This document shows, piece after piece, positions 1 through 10,454 of a stretch of DNA of 64,000 nt (the stretch's first letter is position 1; each line of letters opens with the position of its first letter). The notes beneath the pieces were generated by a model. The model was given only the letters and a program-made list of their open reading frames with translations, was not told where the DNA came from and did not search any database. A program made the position numbers and the translations under genes. Source of the stretch: CALDOK01 sp964481655 (lineage in GTDB: Bacteria; Myxococcota_A; UBA796; JAFGLY01); contig CAYZVO010000007.1 of assembly GCA_964481655.1 (NCBI GenBank), forward strand, positions 15,518 to 79,517. The letters are read 5' to 3'.

Positions 1-1006
1 ACTGGCCGGGCAGCCAGCCGAGCCCGAAGGCGGCCTTCCAGCGCTGGTAGGCGTCGGGGGAGCGCAGGGCCACGTCCGCCAGGGCCTGCTGCAGCTTTGG
101 GCCGCGCTCCCCCCGCTGGGCCAGGCGGGCCAGGGCGTGGGCGGCGACCACGCGCACCACGCTCGAGGGGTCCCAGCACAGCTCCGCGAGCAAAGGCACG
201 CGTTCCAGCCGGTCGGCGGCCCGTGCTCGGACCAGGGGCTCGGGGTCCCTGGCGAGGTGGATCAGCACGGCCTGCTCGGTGGTCGAGCTGGCCAACGCCA
301 GGCGCGTGGCCACCTCGCGATCGACCATCAGGGCCATGTCGGGGTGCGCGAGGGCGGCGGTGGCCCGGGCGCGGGGATCGACGAGATCCACCGCGGCGGA
401 GGGGACCAGGTGCTGGGCCAGGCCGGCCACCGGGGCGGGCGCGGACGGTGGCGGCGTGTAGGGCAGGTCGAAGTGCGCGGCGATCACGCGGGCGGCCACC
501 AGGCCGGCCACGGCGGGCTCCCCCACGGCGACGGAGGGATCCGCCCACAGGGCGGTGCTCGAGGCGGCGTCCACCACGTCCACGCCGAGCCAGGGGAGCG
601 CGGCGGCGGCCTCGGCGGCCCAGGACGTGTCGCCGGGGCCGAGCACCGCCACCACCGAGCCGCGCCCGCCGGGGCCCGAAGGCGCGGGCAGCGCCGCGCC
701 GGGCTCGAGCCAGATCACGGCCAGCTCGCCCCGGGCCGGGGCCGGCAGGCGGCCATCCCACGGGTGGGTGGGCAGCCCCAGGGCGGGGGCCATGGCGTGG
801 GCGCCGCTGGCGGGACCCGCGGGGAGCAGGACCGTGGCGACCCAGGGCCCGTCCCAGGACTCGGCGGTGGTGGGGGCCCCCTTGGCCGCGTATAGCTGGG
901 GATCACCGAGCAGGTCGGCCTCGGCGGACCCGGCCGAGGGCGGCGTGGCCAGCTCGGTGGGTGGATCGGCCGTGCAGGCCCCGAGCAGGAGGACGAGCAG
1001 GCGCAA
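1..1006 (-). CDS. HEAT-repeat-like lipoprotein, C-terminus beyond the window
   Basis: Minus-strand frame open from a TTG at 1006-1004 to the window edge, so the C-terminus is missing (about 335 residues seen). The start gives a very short lipoprotein signal, MRLLVLLLGAC, with lipobox L8-G9-A10-C11, so the product should be a membrane-anchored lipoprotein. No ATG or GTG lies in frame upstream before the previous gene's stop, and AAGG sits 11 bases before the TTG. The middle is Ala/Pro-rich without a recognised domain. The last 110 or so residues contain helical repeats such as ARDPEPLVRARAADRLERV and DPSSVVRVVAAHALARLAQR, which look like HEAT/armadillo repeats. Only 4 bases separate it from the MopE/FG-GAP gene upstream, so the two are probably co-transcribed. 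Function unknown. Confidence 0.7.
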   Translation of the reverse strand, partial: MRLLVLLLGACTADPPTELATPPSAGSAEADLLGDPQLYAAKGAPTTAESWDGPWVATVLLPAGPASGAHAMAPALGLPTHPWDGRLPAPARGELAVIWLEPGAALPAPSGPGGRGSVVAVLGPGDTSWAAEAAAALPWLGVDVVDAASSTALWADPSVAVGEPAVAGLVAARVIAAHFDLPYTPPPSAPAPVAGLAQHLVPSAAVDLVDPRARATAALAHPDMALMVDREVATRLALASSTTEQAVLIHLARDPEPLVRARAADRLERVPLLAELCWDPSSVVRVVAAHALARLAQRGERGPKLQQALADVALRSPDAYQRWKAAFGLGWLPGQ

Positions 1007-1010
1007 GCCG

Positions 1011-3854
<2,844 letters not shown>

Positions 3855-3914
3855 GGGGACCTCCGTGGAGGGGGATCCTATCGCGGCGGGAGGCGCGGGG
3901 AGGCCGCCGCGGGC

Positions 3915-3920
3915 TAGGCT
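3915..3920 (+). promoter_or_regulatory. Possible -10 box of a leaderless transcript
   Basis: TAGGCT ends 6 bases before the ATG at 3927 and no Shine-Dalgarno is present, so transcription would start at or next to the start codon. The same arrangement recurs at 11683, 16573 and 54729. No -35 match is visible. Confidence 0.35.
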
Positions 3921-3926
3921 GGCAGT

Positions 3927-5414
3927 ATGCACCGGAAATCCTGCGATCCGCCCGTGGCGCTGCTGCTGCATCCGCTGCCCTTGGGGGCCCGGCAGGTGCG
4001 GGGCGCGGTCCCGGCGGGCCTGGCGCGCTATCCCCTGCTGCCCATGGGGGTGGTGGGGCTGTGCAATGGGCTCGCGGAGCGCGGGTTGGTGGTCGAAGGG
4101 CACTGTCTGGCCCAGGAGCTGGGGATCGATCCGGCCTTCGTGTTGGAGGACTGGCTGGCGACGCTGCCGGAGCCCGCGCTGGTGCTCATCGATCTGCACT
4201 GGCACGAGCACGCCCTGGGGGCGGTGGAGCTTGCCACCGCGGCGCGGGCGGTGTGGCCTCGGACCTGGGTGCTGGTGGGGGGCCTGACGGCGTCGGCGTT
4301 CGCCACCGAGCTGCTGGCCCTGTGTCCCGCGGTGGACGGGGTGGTGCGGGGGGACGCGGAGGGGGCGATCGATGGGGTCACCGACGCGCTGATCCGTGGC
4401 GCGCGGGTGTCGCTGCGAGGGGGGCCCAACCTGGTCACCCGCGACGAGCCCCGGCCGCCACGTTGGGTCGCCGACGCCGCCGCGCTGGACGCCATGGACG
4501 CGGTGGATCTGGGTTTCTTGGCCCAGGCCGACGCCTACCGGCGCCTGTGCCACAGCCAGCCACGGCGGCCCGGTGGTGCCGTCGTGGGCGCGCGCGGGCA
4601 GTGGCTGCCCAACGGGCGGGGCTGCGCCTGGGCCTGCGCCAGCTGCGGCGGTGGCCGGGGGGCGCACGAGCGGCTGGGCGGGCGTGAGGGCCCTACCTGG
4701 AGGGTTCCCGAGGCGGTCGCCGCGGATCTGGAACGCCTGCGGGGGCTGGGGGTGGACCAGGTGGCGCTGGGGCTCGATCCGGACATGGCGGGGGCCGCCC
4801 ATCGCGACGCCAGCCTCGGCGGGAGCGCGGGGCTCGGGCTGTACATCGAGTCCTTCCAGTTGCCCTCGGCGGGTATGCTGAGGCTGCTCGAGGGCGCGGA
4901 TCTCGACCACAGCGAGGTCGCTCTGACCGCGGTGTCGGGGGACGAGGCCCTGCGCCGACTGCATGGCAAGGGCTTCGACGATGCGGCGCTGATCGGGGTG
5001 TTCGAGCGGTTGGCAGCGCGGGATCTCAGCGCCTCGCTCTTCTTCGGCCTGGGCCTACCTGGGGCGTCCGAGGCGAGCTTCGCCCGCACGATGGAGTTGG
5101 CTCGCCGACTGCTGGAGCGCGATCGCCGTGGCCTGCTGCGCCTCGCGGCCCTGCCCCAGGCCCTCGATCCCCTGGCGCCCATGGGGCTCGATCCCGATGC
5201 CTGGGGCCTCGAGCCCACCGACGCCGGGGATTTCGCGGCGCGGCTGGCCCGGGCGGAGCGGCTGGCGCGAGGGGAGCTGCACCCCCTCGACCCCGAAGCC
5301 CTGGGCTACCGGGTGCCGGGGGTGGACCTGAGGGCGTGGGCCGCGCGCTGGAATGCGTTGGCGGCAGAGGCGCCCCCGGGTGCGGTGATCCCTGTGTGCT
5401 CACATCGCATGTAG
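3927..5414 (+). CDS. Cobalamin-binding-type radical SAM protein
   Basis: 495-residue protein. The N-terminal 150 residues have the alternating strand/helix pattern of a B12-binding (Rossmann) domain (VLIDL near 86-90, WVLVGGL near 114-120, DGVVRGDAEG near 137-146). A radical SAM cluster motif CxxxCxxC follows at C233, C237 and C240 (GRGCAWACASCGG). The remainder carries TIM-barrel-like segments, including GVDQVALGLDPD and ASLFFGLGLPGASEASF. Such enzymes typically methylate or rearrange unactivated carbon; the substrate cannot be told. The DxHxxG cobalamin-ligand motif is not evident, so B12 may bind base-off without a His ligand, as in many class B enzymes. Starts at an ATG with no Shine-Dalgarno. 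Convergent with another B12/radical SAM gene at 5424. Confidence 0.8.
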   Translation: MHRKSCDPPVALLLHPLPLGARQVRGAVPAGLARYPLLPMGVVGLCNGLAERGLVVEGHCLAQELGIDPAFVLEDWLATLPEPALVLIDLHWHEHALGAVELATAARAVWPRTWVLVGGLTASAFATELLALCPAVDGVVRGDAEGAIDGVTDALIRGARVSLRGGPNLVTRDEPRPPRWVADAAALDAMDAVDLGFLAQADAYRRLCHSQPRRPGGAVVGARGQWLPNGRGCAWACASCGGGRGAHERLGGREGPTWRVPEAVAADLERLRGLGVDQVALGLDPDMAGAAHRDASLGGSAGLGLYIESFQLPSAGMLRLLEGADLDHSEVALTAVSGDEALRRLHGKGFDDAALIGVFERLAARDLSASLFFGLGLPGASEASFARTMELARRLLERDRRGLLRLAALPQALDPLAPMGLDPDAWGLEPTDAGDFAARLARAERLARGELHPLDPEALGYRVPGVDLRAWAARWNALAAEAPPGAVIPVCSHRM

Positions 5415-5449
5415 GGGCGGGGTTCACCCCCGCCCGAGCCAGGTTTTTT
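5415..5449 (+). terminator. Rho-independent-type terminator of the radical SAM gene
   Basis: Perfect 8-bp GC stem GGGCGGGG/CCCCGCCC (5415-5422 with 5428-5435), 5-base loop, then TTTTTT at 5444-5449 after an 8-base gap. It starts right after the stop at 5414 and overlaps the 3' end of the opposing gene. Confidence 0.6.
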
Positions 5450-7625
5450 GCAGCCGCAGCAGCCGCAGGTAGTCCAGGTAGATCGCCGACGCCCCGTAGC
5501 CCTCGAGCTGGGCGATGGGCCGGTTCGAGCGGCGCCACAGGCTCCAGTCCGTGGAGAGGATCTCCACGCCGTAGTGGGCGGGGTTCTTGTAGAACGGGGT
5601 GCCCGGGTAGGGGGTGAAGATCGACAGGTCGATCCACTGCACCAGCCGCTCCCGGAACAGCCCGTCGATGAAGCCGCGGGACTCGGCGGCCCGCTGGGGG
5701 CTGTCCCCGGGGTGGCCCACGATGAAGAAGCCGTTGACCCCCACCCCGGCGTCCCGGGTCATGGTCAGGGCCCGCAGCATGGTCTCGACGCTCAGATCCT
5801 TGCCCATGGCGTCCAGCACGGCCTGGGAGCCGCTCTCGGCGCCCACCGACATCACCCGCACCCGGTTGCGGACCATGGCCTCGAGGCCCTCGGGGGTCAC
5901 GGTGTCCAGCCGGGTGAGGAAGCCGAAGCTGGGCCGCAGCCAGTCCCGTTCGCCCAGCAACCCCACCAGCTCGTGGAAGTAGGGGGTGCGCATGTCGAGC
6001 ATGGAGTCGTCCACGCCCCGGAACGGGTTGTCGTAGTCCCGGGCCAGGCGGTCGCCCTCGGCGACGATGCGCTGGGGGCTGTGGGCCCGGACCCGGCCGC
6101 CCCAGAAGCCCCGCTCGTGACAGAAGCGGCAGCGGTAGGCGCAGCCGCGGGAGGTGATGGCCGCGACCTCCATGCGCTGGCAGAAGCTCTCGGGCAGCAG
6201 GCCGAAGTCCACCGGGGGCAGGGTGTCGATGTCCCCCAGGGGGCGGCTGGGGTTGCGCACCAGGGACCCATCGGGGGCTCGCCAGCTGATGCCCTGCAGG
6301 CCGTCCAGCGGCGCGCCCCGCTCCCAGGCGTCCAGCAGGGCCAGCAGGGTCCACTCGCCCTCGCCGCGGACCACCACGTCGATGGCGGGGCTCTCGGTGA
6401 GCGTCTCGCGATCCTGGAAGGTGACGTGGGCGCCGCCGGCCACGATGGGCAGCGATGGGGCCAGCTGCCGCACCATGTCGGCCAGCTCGAGGGCCCGAGG
6501 GTAGAGGTAGGAGAAGGGGATCGACAGGCCCACGGCCCGGGGACGGAGGGTCTCGAGGGCCTCGGTCACGGCGGCCCGGGTGGCCTCCAGCGCGCCGCTC
6601 CGTCCCGAGAAGTCGTCCACCGCGTGCCCCAGGGGCAGCACCTCGGCGGGGACGCCGTGGGTCCGCAGGAAGCTGGCGATGCCGGTGACGCCGCGGGGGA
6701 AGACGGGCCCGTGGCTGCCGTGGGCCGGGGGCACGATCAGCAGCACCGGGCGATCGCCGGTGGTGCGCGTCCACAGGGGCTCGGGTGTGTCGGGTTGGCC
6801 GCAGGCGTCCTTGTGGTAGGGGGGCGGCAGGGGCTGGGAGCGGTCGTGGATGGGGGCGTAGAGCAGCCCGCCGGGCTCGGTCACCCGGAAGCCGTGGGCG
6901 TCCTCGAGGGCCATCACCCGCTCGTGCAGCGCGATGGCCGGGTCCAGCTCCGCCCGGTAGCGGTGCAGGTCCGACAGGGCCGCGTACTGCCGGGCCTCGT
7001 GCTCGTGCATGGACAGGCTGGCGAACAGCTCCGCCGCGCGCTCGAGGTCGGCCCGGGCGGGCTCGGAGCGGTCCTGGGCGAGCAGGGCCAGGCCCCGGTT
7101 GGCGTGCAGCTGGGCCCGCAGGGCCGGGGGGGCGTCGTCGTCGAGGTGGGCCGCGGCCTTGTCCAGGGCCTCCAGCGCCAGGGCGGGGTCTCCGAGCAGG
7201 TAGCGCACCGCCGCGAGGTTGAGCAGCATGGGGGCGATGCCGTCGGGGGCCAGCAGCTCCAGCTCCGGCAGCGCGGCTTCCCACAGCGCGCGGGTGTACT
7301 CGAGCTCGTCATCGGCCCAGGCCTGGGCCCCCAGCTGCACCCGGGCGGTGGCCAGGTTGACCCGCAGGGCGTCGCCGGGCTCGATCCCGGCCTCGACCCG
7401 CAGGGCGGCGGCGGCCTCGTAGCCCGCGATGGCGCCGGCGAGATCCCCGCCGAGGCGGGCGGCCGAGGCCTGGTTGGCCCGGGCGGTGGCGGCGGCGGGC
7501 AGGTCGCCGGCGGCCCGCGCCAGGGCGCTGGCCTCGCCAAAGGCCCGCTCGGCGGCGGGCCAGTCCTGGGCGGCCAGGGCCTGCTGGCCGGCGATGGTGG
7601 GATGGGGGGTGGGGGTCTCGGGCAT
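5424..7625 (-). CDS. TPR-fused B12-binding radical SAM protein
   Basis: 733 residues in three parts. Residues 1-250 are helical, Ala-rich tetratricopeptide-like repeats (for example DWPAAERAFGEASALARAAG). Residues 290-465 form a B12-binding domain with VGLSIPFSYLYP, IVAGGAHVTF and VVVRGEGEWTL, the usual signature of this class. Residues 485-700 are a radical SAM core with CxxxCxxC at C495, C499, C502 (RGCAYRCRFCHE), followed by VDDSMLD, MSVGAESGSQ, FFIVGHPGD and FTPYPGTPFY. This is the layout of BchE/P-methylase-like class B methyltransferases; the TPR extension suggests a protein or carrier-bound partner. The start ATG is preceded by GAGGGAAGC. Substrate unknown. Probably functionally related to the convergent gene at 3927, but that is inference. 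Confidence 0.87.
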   Translation of the reverse strand: MPETPTPHPTIAGQQALAAQDWPAAERAFGEASALARAAGDLPAAATARANQASAARLGGDLAGAIAGYEAAAALRVEAGIEPGDALRVNLATARVQLGAQAWADDELEYTRALWEAALPELELLAPDGIAPMLLNLAAVRYLLGDPALALEALDKAAAHLDDDAPPALRAQLHANRGLALLAQDRSEPARADLERAAELFASLSMHEHEARQYAALSDLHRYRAELDPAIALHERVMALEDAHGFRVTEPGGLLYAPIHDRSQPLPPPYHKDACGQPDTPEPLWTRTTGDRPVLLIVPPAHGSHGPVFPRGVTGIASFLRTHGVPAEVLPLGHAVDDFSGRSGALEATRAAVTEALETLRPRAVGLSIPFSYLYPRALELADMVRQLAPSLPIVAGGAHVTFQDRETLTESPAIDVVVRGEGEWTLLALLDAWERGAPLDGLQGISWRAPDGSLVRNPSRPLGDIDTLPPVDFGLLPESFCQRMEVAAITSRGCAYRCRFCHERGFWGGRVRAHSPQRIVAEGDRLARDYDNPFRGVDDSMLDMRTPYFHELVGLLGERDWLRPSFGFLTRLDTVTPEGLEAMVRNRVRVMSVGAESGSQAVLDAMGKDLSVETMLRALTMTRDAGVGVNGFFIVGHPGDSPQRAAESRGFIDGLFRERLVQWIDLSIFTPYPGTPFYKNPAHYGVEILSTDWSLWRRSNRPIAQLEGYGASAIYLDYLRLLRLQKTWLGRG

Positions 7626-7885
7626 GCTTCCCTCGGCGCGGGCGCCAGGACATGGTAGTCCGGCGCCCCCGGGGCCGCCGCGCCCCGGGCCCCGGCCTCG
7701 CCGGAGGCACCAGGAGCCGTGGTTCCCCTCACCCCTATCGAAATAGCACCGGCACCCTCCAGCGCCTCCTGGTAGCTCCGGTGGCTCCAGGTGGAGGTTT
7801 GGCCCCGCTGGAACCCCCGATCGGGGCTCCGCGGGCCTCGCCGGCGCGTCCTCCCCATCGCGCCGGCCTCGATCGCACCAGCCCC

Positions 7886-8046
7886 GCTGGCAACTCCAGC
7901 CCTTCGACGCGAACCCCCCGACTTGCCGGCACGATCCTGGCGAAAATCGCTGGAAACTCCACCCGTTCGCAGCGAAACCTCCGACTTGCCAGCGCCACGC
8001 GCTGATAACTCCACCCCTTCGACACGACCCCCCTGACTTGCCAGCG
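7886..8046. repeat. Three-copy degenerate ~45-bp hairpin repeat
   Basis: Copies at 7886-7930, 7949-7993 and 8001-8046, periods 63 and 52 bp. Each begins GCTGRNAACTCCA, carries a small TTCG-N3-CGA(A) hairpin core, and ends GACTTGCCRGC, so the outer ends are inverted repeats (GCTGGCAA/TTGCCAGC). Spacers differ in length and sequence. It does not look like CRISPR. A second array with a similar TTCG/CGAA core lies at 62681-62796. Confidence 0.6.
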
Positions 8047-8220
8047 AGCGGGCACCATCAGCAGGGCGGGAGGGTGCGGGCGCCACCCATCGACGCGGGC
8101 CGACAGGGCGTGCACCGCTGGGCGTTCGCCGTGCTCGAGCCGAAGTTCCGATCTGTGACACGCCCGCTACACATCGTCGATCCGCCACGCAGCGGACGCT
8201 CCATCGCTGTGGCTTTGCGT

Positions 8221-8236
8221 TGGCACGGCTCTTGCT
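8221..8236 (+). promoter_or_regulatory. Sigma-54 (-24/-12) promoter
   Basis: TGGCACGGCTCTTGCT matches the sigma-54 consensus TGGCAC-N5-TTGC[A/T] at every fixed position, with GG and GC at the required spacing. The predicted start of transcription is near 8247, about 30 bases upstream of the ATG at 8278. No enhancer-binding activator gene is in the window. Confidence 0.75.
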
Positions 8237-8277
8237 TTTCGTCGCCCCGTCGGACCTCGAACACAGGAGAACCATCC

Positions 8278-8835
8278 ATGACCGCGAACCCAGTGAGCGC
8301 CGTGCTCGGCTCCGCGCTCTCGTCTCCCGACATCGTCCTTCCCGATGAGGGAAGCCCTGACCCGCTCCGGCTGGCGGGCAGCGCGGCCCTGGGCCTCGCG
8401 GGCGCCGCCATCTTCCTCGCCATCACCGCGGTGGGTGGAGGGGTCGGCTCGTCCAACCCGCTCACGCTGGCCGCCGTGCCGCCGCTGGCTGCCATGCTGG
8501 CCTTCCCGCCGTTGTACCTGCTCACGAATATTCGCGGACGGTCGCCCGGGCTGCTGCGGCTGCTCGGCGTCGCCATCGCCGGGCCATCCATCGCCGGGGT
8601 GACGCTTGGGGCAGCCTCGCCCTTGCTGCTGCTCTTCGCGTTGACCGGCGAGATCGACGTCGCGTTTCGGGCCCTCGTGGCGCTGCTGGCCTTCGGCGCC
8701 GTCGCCGCTGGAGCGTTCGGGGCGATCGGCAACGCCCGCCGGGCAGGCCCGAGCGCGCCCGGGATGTTCATCATCCTGGGCCACTACGCCTTCACCCTGT
8801 GGACCGCCGGCGCGCTCGCGTTGCACCTGGCTTGA
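8278..8835 (+). CDS. Multi-pass membrane protein
   Basis: 185 residues with about five hydrophobic segments (near 34-56, 64-80, 94-116, 122-143 and 161-182) and a short acidic N-terminus ending LPDEG. AGGAG lies 9 bases before the ATG. It distantly resembles the next gene product in the pattern of a helix, a Pro/Leu helix with FPPLYLL, and later helices, so the two may be related subunits of one membrane complex. Sits under a sigma-54 promoter and leads a three-gene operon (next ATG 10 bases after the stop). No enzymatic motif. Function unknown; a sensor or envelope-stress role would be speculation. Confidence 0.75.
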   Translation: MTANPVSAVLGSALSSPDIVLPDEGSPDPLRLAGSAALGLAGAAIFLAITAVGGGVGSSNPLTLAAVPPLAAMLAFPPLYLLTNIRGRSPGLLRLLGVAIAGPSIAGVTLGAASPLLLLFALTGEIDVAFRALVALLAFGAVAAGAFGAIGNARRAGPSAPGMFIILGHYAFTLWTAGALALHLA

Positions 8836-8845
8836 GGAGGGGATC

Positions 8846-9529
8846 ATGGAGACCACGCTCGACACCGAGGCGGAGATCCACTTCGTCGATCGCCTGCTGC
8901 TGGACTCGAAGGCGCTCACCGCCGAGATCTCGAACGACCAGGCCCACCCACGCCTCACCCAGCGGCTGCTGCTCGTCATCGCGGGCTCGATGGCCATCTA
9001 CGGGGTCAGCATCGGGCTGCCCGCGGGCATCCCACAGGCGATGGTGGCTGCGATCAAGCTGCCGCTGGTGCTGCTGGTGGCGGCTGGGCTGAGCCTGCCG
9101 CTGCTGCACGTCGGCTGCGCGCTGGTGGGCCACCGCGTGCGGCTGGACCAGCTGTCCGCCCACGTGCTGCAGGCCCTCGCCACCGCTTCGGTCACGATGG
9201 CGGGGCTGGCGCCGTTCATCGTCGTGGGCTGGCTGACCCTGTCCGGCGGTGAGCACGCGTCGGACTGGTGGGTCTACCGGCGGGTGGTGCTGGCGGGGAT
9301 CGCTGTGGCCGGTGTCGGTGGGCTCGCGGGAGCGGCCCGCTTGCTTCGACCGATCCCGCTGCGCGCCGCGGCTCCCTGGACGATCGGCTTCGGCTGCGCG
9401 GGGCTGCAGCTGTCCTGGCTGGTGCGGCCCATCGTCGGCCAGCCCGAGACCGTGCTGGTGGTGTTCAGGCCGCTGGAGAGCAACGCCTTGACGGAGGTGT
9501 TCACCGCGCTGCTCGCGGTGCTGGGATGA
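8846..9529 (+). CDS. Multi-pass membrane protein, related to the gene upstream
   Basis: 227 residues: a polar N-terminal 35 residues, then five or six membrane helices (for example RLLLVIAGSMAIYGVSIGL, IKLPLVLLVAAGLSLPLLHV, TIGFGCAGLQLSWLVRPIVG) and a conserved-looking end with VFRPLESN. The set of motifs (IYG...GSxxG-like first helix, AIKLPL, LSWLVRPxxG, PLExN) matches a family of bacterial membrane proteins often auto-labelled actin-binding WH2 protein; I see no WH2 motif, so that label is probably wrong. Good Shine-Dalgarno GAGGAGGGG 6 bases before the ATG. Its stop overlaps the next ATG (ATGA), indicating translational coupling. Confidence 0.75.
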   Translation: METTLDTEAEIHFVDRLLLDSKALTAEISNDQAHPRLTQRLLLVIAGSMAIYGVSIGLPAGIPQAMVAAIKLPLVLLVAAGLSLPLLHVGCALVGHRVRLDQLSAHVLQALATASVTMAGLAPFIVVGWLTLSGGEHASDWWVYRRVVLAGIAVAGVGGLAGAARLLRPIPLRAAAPWTIGFGCAGLQLSWLVRPIVGQPETVLVVFRPLESNALTEVFTALLAVLG

Positions 9530-10095
9530 AGGCCTGGCTCTTCGTCACCGGGTGGGTGGCCGTGGGCGCCTTCCTGGCCTTCCGCCCTGGCTCCGGACGT
9601 CGCGGGGCGGAGGCCGCGCTGGTGCTGCTGTTCTGGCCGTTCTTCCTGGCGCAGGCGCCCCCGCGCGCCGGGGCGAGGGCGGTGGATCCCCTGGTGAGGT
9701 TGCGGTCCGCGCTGGGCGAAGACCCTGGCGCCCAGGTCGTCGCGGACGAGCTCGAGTGCGCCCTGGACGGAGTCCGCGACCGGCTGGCCCGCGTCGACAG
9801 AGCGCTGACGGAGATCTCGAGTGATGGGGATGGAGCGGTGGGAGAGGCGAGGGCCACATCGCGCCTCCTGCTGGAGGAGGCTCAGCAGCGGTCGAGGGCG
9901 GAGCTCGACGAGGCGCTGGCCGCCATCGAGGAGGCCGCCACCCGGCTGGTCCTGGCCCGGGAGAGCCGTGAGGCCGGCCAGGTCGACGCCATCCTGACCA
10001 CGCTGCGCGACCGGCTGCTGGCGGTCGAGGAGGTGGAGGCCTGGCCCGGATGCGAACACGGCGAGCGCGAGCGCAGCCTCGACGGCGGCCGCTGA
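9526..10095 (+). CDS. Membrane-anchored coiled-coil protein
   Basis: 189 residues. The start overlaps the previous stop. Residues 1-45 contain two hydrophobic stretches (AWLFVTGWVAVGAFLAF and AALVLLFWPFFLAQA). The rest is charged and helical, with heptad-like Leu/Ala spacing from about 75 to 170 (VRDRLARVDRALTEI, LLLEEAQQRSRAELDEAL), typical of a coiled coil. It probably bridges the two preceding membrane proteins to something cytoplasmic. No catalytic motif. The C-terminal 15 residues are Arg/Gly/Glu-rich and overlap a coding-like minus-strand stretch that may be a gene remnant. Confidence 0.7.
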   Translation: MKAWLFVTGWVAVGAFLAFRPGSGRRGAEAALVLLFWPFFLAQAPPRAGARAVDPLVRLRSALGEDPGAQVVADELECALDGVRDRLARVDRALTEISSDGDGAVGEARATSRLLLEEAQQRSRAELDEALAAIEEAATRLVLARESREAGQVDAILTTLRDRLLAVEEVEAWPGCEHGERERSLDGGR

Positions 10096-10210
10096 ACCGC
10101 TCGGCGAAGGCCTTGGCCTCGTCGTAGCTGTCGAAGAAGCTGTGCTGCTTGTCGCAGGTCTCGTCCTCGCGCTCCCCCTCGCCGGTGTCGATGTCGGCGT
10201 TCGTGTCGGG
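10093..10210 (-). pseudogene. Coding-like minus-strand stretch without a start, probable remnant
   Basis: Directly downstream of, and in frame with, the TGA of the small gene at 10211-10363. The minus strand reads 39 codons with typical codon use (…DIDTGEGEREDETCDKQHSF, then FDSYDEAKAFAERFSG) before dissolving into Arg-rich nonsense where it runs into the plus-strand gene end. No start codon is available after the TGA. Either a decayed gene end or a tail lost by a point mutation to TGA. No family recognised. Confidence 0.35.
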
Positions 10211-10363
10211 TCAGCCGCGTCGGCGCCGCAGCGTCATGCCGAGCGCGAGCGCCAGCCAGCCCAGGGCCCAGCCCGCGCCGCTGGCGGGGGAGCAGCCGCA
10301 GCCGCCGGTGATCCCCGCCACGGGCACACCGACGGTGAAGGTGAACAGGGCGGGGAGGTTCAT
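10211..10363 (-). CDS. 50-residue MYXO-CTERM-like membrane peptide
   Basis: A very short protein starting MNLPALFTFTVG, then GGCGCSPASGAG, a single hydrophobic helix (WALGWLALALGMTL) and a terminal RRRRG. Gly/Cys motif, helix and Arg cluster are the three parts of a MYXO-CTERM sorting tail, here standing almost alone after a short hydrophobic N-terminus. GGAG lies 9 bases before the ATG. It could be a genuine small surface-sorted lipopeptide-like product, or the 3' end of a once larger gene whose body was deleted. Antisense to nothing else and located between two plus-strand genes. Confidence 0.5.
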   Translation of the reverse strand: MNLPALFTFTVGVPVAGITGGCGCSPASGAGWALGWLALALGMTLRRRRG

Positions 10364-10454
10364 CGAAGGGCTCCGAGGGGTGGGCGGACATGCTGCCACA
10401 GAGCCTGGTCGAGCGTTACGGTCCGCAGGCCCGCAGCCGCCACCGGGAGCCTCG

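Larger units (their letters stand above)
7626..8277. other. 652-bp intergenic region
   Basis: Contains no convincing gene. Open frames through it follow the repeat and lack ribosome-binding sites. It holds a three-copy degenerate repeat (7886-8046) and a sigma-54 promoter (8221-8236); the rest (7626-7885) shows nothing I recognise. Confidence 0.6.

Noticed and set aside
5448..7658. Plus-strand 736-codon frame opposite the TPR/radical SAM gene
   Set aside because: Composition (Gly, Gln, Val, His) is typical of an antisense shadow and there is no motif.
8038..8277. Extending the 8278 gene upstream to 8038
   Set aside because: The extension would run through the repeat and the sigma-54 promoter; ATG 8278 has a good AGGAG.
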